Shown here in pieces: positions 1 to 3,798 of a stretch of 6,613 nt of DNA. The stretch comes from Allobaculum sp. Lineage in GTDB: Bacteria > Bacillota_I > Bacilli_A > Erysipelotrichales > Erysipelotrichaceae. Position 1 is the first letter of the stretch. Each line of letters starts with the position of its first letter. The stretch lies in the NCBI GenBank assembly GCA_014803815.1, contig JAAVAY010000084.1:4794-11406 (forward strand), in the 5' to 3' direction. The translations under genes and the position numbers were made by a program. The notes below the pieces were generated by a model. It saw nothing but the letters and a program-made list of their open reading frames with translations, did no database searches and was not told the origin of the DNA.

Positions 1-177
1 AAAAAAACCACCAAACGTTTACAGCGCCAAGGCTACGTGGTGGATGCTGGTTATTTTATCGAAACTATAAAGATCCGTTTTCTATTCGTTTCACGAACTT
101 TAAGTGCGAATCGTGATAGGTTAGTTGACTCTTTTTATGAATTTACTTTTTCTTTAGAAAAACTGTTTGGACAATAA
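1..177 (+). CDS. C-terminal fragment of an unidentified protein (5' truncated)
   Basis: Frame 1 is open from the first base of the window to a TAA at 175-177, giving 58 residues that end in SLEKLFGQ. The start lies outside the window. The piece is mixed charged and aromatic, with no cysteine pair, no obvious membrane segment and no motif I recognise. Codon use looks like that of a real gene, but 58 open codons can occur by chance, and a second plus-strand frame is also open to about position 117. No convincing terminator follows it; the next recognisable element is the toxin promoter near 235. I cannot assign a function, and its reality as a gene is only moderately supported. Confidence 0.4.
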   Translation, partial: KKTTKRLQRQGYVVDAGYFIETIKIRFLFVSRTLSANRDRLVDSFYEFTFSLEKLFGQ

Positions 178-231
178 AAACCAATCAGAGTTAACGAATA
201 CAAGAAATTAGAAAAAATTTCGCTTTCTTTA

Positions 232-240
232 TGGTAGACT
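232..240 (+). promoter_or_regulatory. Extended -10 promoter of the toxin mRNA
   Basis: TGG followed by TAGACT (hexamer 235-240) is a TGnTAnACT extended -10 element. No good -35 is present at 16-18 bp; an A-rich stretch (211-217) occupies that place. The predicted start is near 247. The position fits a leader of about 45 nt before the toxin start codon. It overlaps a 5-bp inverted repeat AGACT/AGTCT (236-240 and 246-250). Confidence 0.5.
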
Positions 241-254
241 TTACCAGTCTGTTC

Positions 255-285
255 TTATCTCCTTTCTTATCGTGAAAGGAGGTGA
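255..285 (+). promoter_or_regulatory. 5'-UTR stem-loop that hides the toxin Shine-Dalgarno sequence
   Basis: Bases 255-266 can pair with 274-285 in a 12-bp helix (10 Watson-Crick and 2 G-U pairs) closed by the 7-nt loop TTATCGT. The 3' arm is the ribosome binding site itself: GAAAGGAGGTGATC (274-287) matches the complement of the 16S rRNA 3' tail over 14 nt. A competing 6-bp helix, ATCGTG (269-274) with CACGAT (287-292), would instead place the SD in a 12-nt loop. Sequestering a very strong SD is known for Fst mRNA and other type I toxins. That it works as a translational switch here is inferred. Confidence 0.7.
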
Positions 286-311
286 TCACGATGGAGTTTT
301 TACTTACGGTA
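286..311 (+). repeat. Toxin-side copy of the par-type direct repeat (DR), over the start codon
   Basis: The block TCACG, TGGAGTTT and TTACTTACGGTA (286-290, 292-299, 300-311) recurs in the same order and orientation at 431-459. The only differences are the missing base A291 and a 4-nt insertion in the second copy. This copy covers the start codon and first codons of the toxin. The second copy lies beyond the terminator and is transcribed in the opposite direction, so the two RNAs are complementary here. Confidence 0.85.
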
Positions 312-386
312 ATCAGTTCTGTCTTGGCCGGAGTAATCACTTATTATCTGTGCAAATGGATCGACAGAAATTTGGAGAACAGATGA
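291..386 (+). CDS. Fst-like type I toxin, 31-residue hydrophobic peptide
   Basis: ATG at 291 follows GGAGG (278-282) by 8 nt and ends with TGA at 384-386. The peptide starts MEFLLTVISSVLAG. It has one hydrophobic span (about residues 3-20) and then a polar, charged tail with CKWIDRNLENR, the usual layout of the Fst/Ldr-type membrane toxins. Such peptides insert in the cell membrane and damage it or disturb envelope and nucleoid functions when overexpressed. The family assignment rests more on locus architecture than on residues: SD-sequestering leader, convergent short antisense RNA, shared bidirectional terminator, and direct repeats over the start codon. The proline found inside the membrane span of pAD1 Fst is absent. 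The gene is too short for standard ORF finders. An overlapping longer frame starting with GTG at 272 lacks a suitable SD spacing and is not favoured. Confidence 0.8.
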   Translation: MEFLLTVISSVLAGVITYYLCKWIDRNLENR

Positions 387-390
387 TCCA

Positions 391-458
391 AAAAAATAAG
401 CCACTGGCCGACACCAGTGGCTTTTCTTTTTCACGTGGAGTTTCACGTTACTTACGGT
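391..458 (-). ncRNA. Antisense antitoxin RNA (RNA II-like, about 68 nt)
   Basis: A strong minus-strand promoter (-10 at 465-470) predicts a start near 458, and the shared hairpin predicts an end near 391. The length is close to the about 65-nt RNA II of the pAD1 par locus. Its 5' part is complementary to the toxin start region through the direct repeats (25 of 26 toxin bases between 286 and 311). Its 3' part is the full complement of the toxin terminator hairpin. A 5' hairpin, ACGTG (433-437) with CACGT (444-448), presents the loop AAACTC (minus strand, 438-443), complementary to GAGTTT in toxin codons 2-3 (294-299). The inferred role is to block toxin translation by pairing at both places. 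Transcript ends are predicted, not observed. Confidence 0.75.
398..430 (+). terminator. Bidirectional terminator shared by toxin mRNA and antitoxin RNA
   Basis: Perfect 10-bp stem AAGCCACTGG (398-407) with CCAGTGGCTT (414-423), loop CCGACA, followed on the plus strand by TTTTCTTTTT. On the minus strand the same hairpin is followed by the complement of the A-run 391-396, giving a U-tract. It therefore ends both convergent RNAs. Because both RNAs contain it, the loops are complementary and can start RNA-RNA pairing, as in pAD1 par. Confidence 0.9.
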
Positions 459-459
459 A
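431..459 (-). repeat. Antitoxin-side copy of the direct repeat
   Basis: TCACG (431-435), TGGAGTTT (436-443), an inserted CACG (444-447), then TTACTTACGGTA (448-459). Without the insert it repeats 286-311, lacking only one base. It is transcribed leftward as the 5' end of the antitoxin RNA. The insert creates an inverted repeat with ACGTG at 433-437. Confidence 0.85.
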
Positions 460-464
460 CTTGT

Positions 465-493
465 ATTCTAACAGAATATAGGAGTTTATTCAA
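465..493 (-). promoter_or_regulatory. Promoter of the antitoxin RNA
   Basis: On the minus strand TTGAAT (488-493) is separated by exactly 17 bp from TAGAAT (465-470), which is preceded by TGT, making an extended -10. This is clearly a better sigma-A promoter than the toxin one, as expected when a labile antisense RNA must exceed a stable toxin mRNA. The predicted start is near 457-460, at the edge of the direct repeat. Confidence 0.8.
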
Positions 494-618
494 ATCTTTT
501 ATTCTCAAAAATATCTTCTTTTGAGATTCAAAGTTACTGTTCACACGGTTTTTCAAAAATCTAATTCGTCTATTAATAAAGTCTCTACATCAAAACAGAG
601 AAATCTAAAATGACCAAG
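494..618. other. AT-rich gap with no gene seen
   Basis: No start codon with a ribosome binding site is present in this stretch. The only structure is an 8-bp inverted repeat TCTCAAAA (513-520) with TTTTGAGA (529-536), separated by 8 nt. It has no T-run on either side, so it is a poor terminator. A minor TCTCT/AGAGA pair (about 582-601) is too weak to call. Confidence 0.5.
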
Positions 619-665
619 AAAAAAGAGGCCAGGAAAGGATGATTCTTTTCTAATGGCTTTTCTTT
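619..665 (-). terminator. Intrinsic terminator of the purCB operon
   Basis: On the minus strand, downstream of purB, GCCA (654-657 side) pairs with TGGC (628-631 side). An inner AGAAAAG/CTTTCCT helix caps it with a loop near 638-644, and a two-base bulge separates the two helices. The complement of A619-A624 gives a U-tract directly after. The stem is imperfect but the position, 25-70 bp after the purB stop, is right. The right arm followed by TTTTCTTT could also terminate plus-strand transcripts. Confidence 0.65.
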
Positions 666-689
666 CCAAAAACCGTTGGTGAAAAGATA

Positions 690-2123
690 TTATACATTAA
701 TTTCAGCCGTTAAAGCTTTGGCTTCGGGATGGTTTTCCAAAATGGGATCCACGACTTGTTCAAAAAACTCTTGGGTTTGTTCAGGCGCACGTCCAACATA
801 CAGAGAAGGATTCATGCGGGCTTCGAGTTCTTCGAAAGTTAAAGGAAAACGCTCATCACTCGCAATGCGCTCTAACAGGTCATTTTCTAAGCCCAATTCT
901 TTGACCTGTTTAGCCGCTTCCATGGAGTGAACGCGAATGGCTTCATGAAGTTCTTGGCGATCGCCTCCTGCTTTTACAGCATCCATCATGATGTTTTCGG
1001 TGGCCATAAAGGGAAGCTCTTTGCGTAAATCCGCTTCAATGACTTTGGGATATACCACTAAGCCATCGGTGATATTGAGATACAAATCCAAAATGCCATC
1101 CGCGGCTAAAAACGCTTCAGCAATTGCGATGCGTTTGTTGGCGGAATCGTCTAGGGTACGCTCAAACCATTGGGTTGAGGCGGTAATAGCGGGATTCATG
1201 GTATCGGCCAAAATGTAGTTGGCTAAAGCGGCCATACGCTCACTGCGCATGGGGTTACGTTTATAAGCCATGGCTGAAGAGCCGATTTGGCCTTTTTCAA
1301 AGGGTTCTTCCATCTCTTTTTTGTGTTGCAACAAGCGAAGATCGTTGCTAAATTTATGGGCCGATTGGGCAATACCAGCTAAGGCGTGCAACACTTGCGT
1401 ATCGTATTTACGGGGATACGTTTGGCCGGAAACCGCAAACCACTGATCGTAGCCCATTTTTTCACAGATGAGTTGATCGATTTGCGCCGCTTTTTTGGAG
1501 TCTCCATCAAAGAGTTCTAAGAACGAAGCTTGGGTTCCAGTGGTTCCTTTTTGGCCTAATAGCTTTTTATGATCGAGGATCCAAGAAATCTCTTCGTAGT
1601 CCATGACCAAATCTTGGGCCCATAAGGAGGCGCGTTTGCCTACTGTAGTGGGTTGGGCAGGTTGAAAGTGGGTAAAAGCGAGCGCGGGCATGTCTTTGTA
1701 CTCTAAGGCAAAAGCTTCTAAGCGCGCCAATACCGCAGCGAGTTTGCTACGAAGAAGCTCTAAACCCTCATGCATGATGATCAAATCGGTGTTATCCCCA
1801 ACATAGCAACTTGTGGCTCCTAAGTGAATGATGCCTTTGGCTTTGGGCGCTTGTAAGCCATAGGCGTACACATGACTCATCACATCGTGGCGTACGATGG
1901 CCTCTCTTGCTTTCGCTTCATCGTAATTGATGTCCGTAGCGTGTTCTTTGAGCTCGGCAATTTGCTCGTCGCTGATGTCTAAGCCGAGTTCTTGTTCTGC
2001 TTCCGCAAGCGCAATCCAAAGTTTGCGCCAGGTTTGAAATTTCTTTTCCTCAGAAAAGAGATGTTTCATCTCTTTGGAGGCATAGCGACTTGAAAGAGGG
2101 GATTGGTATACATCGTGACTCAT
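690..2123 (-). CDS. purB: Adenylosuccinate lyase
   Basis: A cytosolic homotetramer of the fumarase/aspartase superfamily. It removes fumarate from SAICAR to give AICAR and from adenylosuccinate to give AMP. The 477 residues contain the superfamily signature GSSAMAYKRNP (281-291) with the catalytic serine loop, THFQPAQ (151-157) with the general-acid histidine, and RHDVMSHV (78-85) with a second active-site histidine. GTTGTQASF (193-201) and QWFERTLDDSANKR (318-331) are also conserved. It is longer than the roughly 430-residue Bacillus enzyme, and its motifs (such as GATSCYVGDNTDLI, 102-115) read like human ADSL. The start ATG overlaps the purC stop as ATGA, with no strong SD of its own, so translation is probably coupled to purC. 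The stop TAA is followed by a terminator at 619-665. Confidence 0.97.
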   Translation of the reverse strand: MSHDVYQSPLSSRYASKEMKHLFSEEKKFQTWRKLWIALAEAEQELGLDISDEQIAELKEHATDINYDEAKAREAIVRHDVMSHVYAYGLQAPKAKGIIHLGATSCYVGDNTDLIIMHEGLELLRSKLAAVLARLEAFALEYKDMPALAFTHFQPAQPTTVGKRASLWAQDLVMDYEEISWILDHKKLLGQKGTTGTQASFLELFDGDSKKAAQIDQLICEKMGYDQWFAVSGQTYPRKYDTQVLHALAGIAQSAHKFSNDLRLLQHKKEMEEPFEKGQIGSSAMAYKRNPMRSERMAALANYILADTMNPAITASTQWFERTLDDSANKRIAIAEAFLAADGILDLYLNITDGLVVYPKVIEADLRKELPFMATENIMMDAVKAGGDRQELHEAIRVHSMEAAKQVKELGLENDLLERIASDERFPLTFEELEARMNPSLYVGRAPEQTQEFFEQVVDPILENHPEAKALTAEINV

Positions 2124-2836
2124 GCTGCGTCAAACCCCATGCGTGCAAAGACTTCTTGATAGGCGCCTTCGGGATCGCCCAAATCGCGACGGAAGGTATC
2201 TTTGTCTAGATGTTTGCCAGTGGCTAAATCCCAATAGCGACACGTATCAGGCGAGATTTCATCGGCTAAAACGATGGTGCCATCGCTTGTTTTGCCAAAT
2301 TCCAATTTGAAGTCGATGAGTTCAATGCCGATCTCTTTAAAGAACTCTTGCAACTCTTCATTCACCGCAAAAGCATACTTTGTGATTTGATCGATGTCTT
2401 CTTGACTAGCGGCTCCAATGGCTCTAGCCATGTAGTCATTGATTAAAGGATCGCCAAGCTCATCGTCTTTGTAGCTGAATTCAAGGGTTGAACAAAGAAG
2501 AGGAGTTCCTTCGGCAATGCCTAAGCGCTTCGAAAAAGAGCCCGCGGCTTTGTTGCGGATGATGACTTCTAAAGGAATGATGTCCACTTTTTTCACCGCT
2601 GTGCGGCGATCGTCAATTTCGGCTACGAGATGCGTAGGAATGCCTTTTTCTTCCAAACGCTTCATCAAGAAGTTCGTCATGCGATTGTTGATTGCGCCTT
2701 TTCCTTTAATAGTTCCCTTTTTCAAGCCATTGAAGGCGGTGGCATCGTCTTTATAATCCACGATCACCACATCGGGATCGTCGGTCGCAAAGACTTTTTT
2801 AGCTTTGCCTTCATAAAGCATTTCTTTTTCTTCCAT
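2120..2836 (-). CDS. purC: Phosphoribosylaminoimidazole-succinocarboxamide synthase (SAICAR synthetase)
   Basis: Joins CAIR and aspartate using ATP to give SAICAR, the substrate of PurB encoded directly downstream. The 238 residues match the usual bacterial length. Visible motifs are the ATP-binding EGKAKKVF (9-16), signature IPLEVIIRNKAAGS (87-100), signature LIDFKLEF (173-180) and DEISPDTCRYW (192-202), which contributes to nucleotide and metal binding. The start at 2836 is chosen because AAGGAG (plus positions 2846-2851) lies 9 nt upstream. The next in-frame ATG, at codon 6, has only a purine run before it. First gene of a two-gene minus-strand operon from the promoter at 2917-2944; the last codon and stop overlap purB by 4 bp. 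Confidence 0.97.
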   Translation of the reverse strand: MEEKEMLYEGKAKKVFATDDPDVVIVDYKDDATAFNGLKKGTIKGKGAINNRMTNFLMKRLEEKGIPTHLVAEIDDRRTAVKKVDIIPLEVIIRNKAAGSFSKRLGIAEGTPLLCSTLEFSYKDDELGDPLINDYMARAIGAASQEDIDQITKYAFAVNEELQEFFKEIGIELIDFKLEFGKTSDGTIVLADEISPDTCRYWDLATGKHLDKDTFRRDLGDPEGAYQEVFARMGFDAA

Positions 2837-2895
2837 ACAGTTGTGCTCCTTACTCGATTTTGTTTTCCATTTTTGAACTTTTTTCTCAAAATTTT

Positions 2896-2908
2896 AAGCC
2901 TTTGGCTT
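2896..2908 (-). other. Small stem-loop at the predicted 5' end of the purCB mRNA
   Basis: AAGCC (2896-2900) and GGCTT (2904-2908) pair around a 3-nt loop. The predicted transcription start is near 2910, so the hairpin would sit at the very 5' end of the mRNA and might protect it from decay. It is short, and no U-run suitable for termination follows. The 74-nt leader shows no purine, PRPP or ZTP riboswitch core. Confidence 0.35.
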
Positions 2909-2916
2909 GTTCCTCC

Positions 2917-2944
2917 ATTATATCGACCAGCATAAAGGTTTCAA
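2917..2944 (-). promoter_or_regulatory. Promoter of purCB
   Basis: On the minus strand TTGAAA (2939-2944), a 16-bp spacer, then a perfect TATAAT (2917-2922). The predicted start is near 2910, leaving a leader of about 74 nt before the purC ATG. The -35 lies 10 bp from the edge of the dyad at 2954-2987. Confidence 0.75.
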
Positions 2945-2953
2945 TGACTTACC

Positions 2954-2987
2954 AAAATGAAAGCGGGTATGAATATGCTTTCATTTT
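2954..2987. promoter_or_regulatory. Perfect 11-bp inverted repeat between the divergent pur promoters (candidate operator)
   Basis: AAAATGAAAGC (2954-2964) and GCTTTCATTTT (2977-2987) are perfect inverted repeats around a 12-nt spacer. The half-site centres are 23 bp apart, about two helical turns. It lies just upstream of the purC -35 and about 60 bp upstream of the purE -35. That suits a dimeric regulator acting on both operons. It does not resemble the Bacillus PurBox (a CCGAAC core). A terminator role is possible in principle (a T-run follows on the plus strand), but no gene on either strand would end here. Confidence 0.5.
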
Positions 2988-3045
2988 TCGCTCGCTTACA
3001 AAACATGGACTGAGAATAAAGCTAAGCGTTTCCATAAACCCAATA

Positions 3046-3073
3046 TTGAAAACAATTCTCAATTTGTTAGGAT
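3046..3073 (+). promoter_or_regulatory. Promoter of purEL
   Basis: TTGAAA (3046-3051), a 16-bp spacer, then TAGGAT (3068-3073) preceded by TGT, an extended -10 like that of the antitoxin promoter. The predicted start is near 3080, about 220 nt before the purE start codon, so the mRNA has a long leader. The spacer contains a small AACAA/TTGTT inverted repeat. Confidence 0.65.
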
Positions 3074-3117
3074 GAACTTGCAATGCACAAAGAAGCCTGA
3101 AAGGGGAGGTCGTCGTG

Positions 3118-3249
3118 ATGATGAAAACGGATAAATTTCGAACAAACCGCGCTTTTTTACACCTTTTTCTTTCCCTTTTTGGCGTGCCTCGGTGCGCCTT
3201 TTTGTTTTGGCTTTCCTTTGGCGCAGTGCAAGCGTTTTGTTTGTCTTAA
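3118..3249 (+). CDS. Candidate leader peptide or small ORF in the purE 5' leader, 43 residues
   Basis: GGGGAGG (3103-3109) is a strong SD placed 8 nt before ATG ATG (3118 and 3121; an in-frame GTG is at 3115). The frame stays open to TAA at 3247-3249. The peptide begins MMKTDKFRTNRAF and continues as a Phe- and Leu-rich hydrophobic stretch to the C-terminus (GAVQAFCLS). I know no homolog. The hydrophobic composition may simply reflect T-rich DNA. The ORF fully contains the terminator-like hairpin at 3181-3206, so its translation would affect whether that hairpin forms. It could be an attenuation leader, a small membrane protein, or a chance ORF; the SD argues against chance. Confidence 0.45.
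   Translation: MMKTDKFRTNRAFLHLFLSLFGVPRCAFLFWLSFGAVQAFCLS
3181..3206 (+). terminator. Terminator-like hairpin (attenuator) in the purE leader
   Basis: GGCGTGC (3181-3187) pairs with GTGCGCC (3192-3198) in a 7-bp stem with two central G-U pairs and a CTCG loop, followed by TTTTTGTTTT. It lies about 100 nt after the predicted start and about 100 nt before purE. The 3' arm TGCGCC (3193-3198) can alternatively pair with GGCGCA (3220-3225), which would break the terminator. A premature terminator with a competing downstream partner is the pattern of transcription attenuation; what controls it is not visible. Confidence 0.55.
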
Positions 3250-3258
3250 AAAGACAAA
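3240..3258 (+). other. Hairpin over the leader ORF stop, upstream of purE
   Basis: TTTGTCTT (3240-3247) and AAGACAAA (3251-3258) form a perfect 8-bp stem with an AAA loop, and the loop side carries the leader ORF stop codon. No T-run follows, so it is not a terminator. It ends 32 nt before the purE ribosome binding site and may be part of the leader fold. Confidence 0.45.
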
Positions 3259-3290
3259 GAGAAAAAACGTACGATGAAAATGAAAGAAAA

Positions 3291-3296
3291 AAGAGG
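3291..3296 (+). promoter_or_regulatory. Ribosome binding site that sets the purE start
   Basis: AAGAGG lies 7 nt before ATG at 3304. The upstream in-frame ATG at 3274 has only a poorly spaced purine run before it and would add ten charged residues (starting MKMKEKRG) not typical of PurE. Confidence 0.65.
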
Positions 3297-3303
3297 AAAC
3301 GAG

Positions 3304-3798
3304 ATGGAACCTACTACAGTGCTCGTCGTCATGGGCAGTCGCTCCGATTTGCCTGCGATGGAAGGCTGCATGGAGCAGCTCAAAGCCTTTGAAATTCCCT
3401 ATACGGTGCGGATCTTATCCGCTCACCGCACCCCAGATGCGGTCTTGGACTTATCCAAAAATGCGGCCAAAAACGGGGTTAAAGTGATCATCGCCGCCGC
3501 CGGAGGAGCCGCCCACTTGGCTGGTGTGCTGGCAAGCTCCACGATTTTGCCCGTCATTGGCATTCCGATGCAAACATCGGCTTTAGGTGGCATGGATTCA
3601 CTCTTATCTACGGTACAAATGCCCTCTGGTGTACCTGTGGCTACCGTGGCAATTGGCAAAGCTGGGGCCAAAAATGCGGCCATTTTAGCAGCTCAAATTT
3701 TGGCCTTATCCGATACAAAAGTAGCGGCTACCCTGCAAGCGTTTAAAGACAACCAAAAAGAAACTGTCTTAGCAGGATCCTACTTGGAGGAAGCCTAA
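3304..3798 (+). CDS. purE: 5-(carboxyamino)imidazole ribonucleotide mutase (AIR carboxylase catalytic subunit), class I
   Basis: Converts N5-CAIR to CAIR, the substrate of PurC, as a cytosolic octamer. From the chosen start it has 164 residues, the normal family length. Conserved elements are GSRSD (11-15) in the nucleotide-binding loop, SAHRTP (39-44) with the catalytic histidine at 41, AAGGAAHLAG (65-74), and the long block from PVIGIP (83-88) through QMPSGVPVATV (105-115) and NAAILAAQIL (124-133). SAHRTP and HLAG fit class I (mutase); class II AIR carboxylases carry an AHK motif instead. Class I normally works with the ATP-dependent PurK, which is not in this window. First gene of a plus-strand operon: its stop TAA shares one base with the purL start (TAATG), and the purL SD GGAGG is inside its last codons. 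Expression may be set by the long leader with an attenuator-like hairpin. Confidence 0.96.
   Translation: MEPTTVLVVMGSRSDLPAMEGCMEQLKAFEIPYTVRILSAHRTPDAVLDLSKNAAKNGVKVIIAAAGGAAHLAGVLASSTILPVIGIPMQTSALGGMDSLLSTVQMPSGVPVATVAIGKAGAKNAAILAAQILALSDTKVAATLQAFKDNQKETVLAGSYLEEA

Noticed and set aside
85..116. Small inverted repeats TTCGT/ACGAA and TCACGA/TCGTGA
   Set aside because: They are 5-6 bp, overlap one another, and lie inside an apparently coding frame.
164..199. Possible terminator after the truncated gene (CTGTTTGG with CCAATCAG)
   Set aside because: The stem has a central T-T mismatch, is only 3 plus 4 bp, and no T-run follows.
272..481. 69-codon plus-strand frame starting with GTG at 272
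   Set aside because: It begins inside the Shine-Dalgarno of the toxin gene, reads through the terminator hairpin, and its product shows no coherent features; the 31-codon frame at 291 is correctly placed.
3011..3061. TGAGAAT (3011-3017) and ATTCTCA (3055-3061) inverted repeat around the purE -35
   Set aside because: Only 7 bp with a 37-nt gap in AT-rich DNA; not distinguishable from chance without conservation data.
3134..3146. PurBox-like sequence AATTTCGAACAAA (11 of 13 to the Bacillus consensus)
   Set aside because: It is a single box lying downstream of the predicted purE start site inside the leader, with no inverted partner in the intergenic region. Bacillus PurR uses paired boxes near the promoter.
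3103..3198. Possible ZTP (pfl) riboswitch, suggested by GGTCGTCGTGATG before a terminator in a purine gene leader
   Set aside because: The conserved 3' pseudoknot segment (CCGCCTGGGCA-like) and the rest of the 5' core are missing. The segment is better explained as an SD and start codon.
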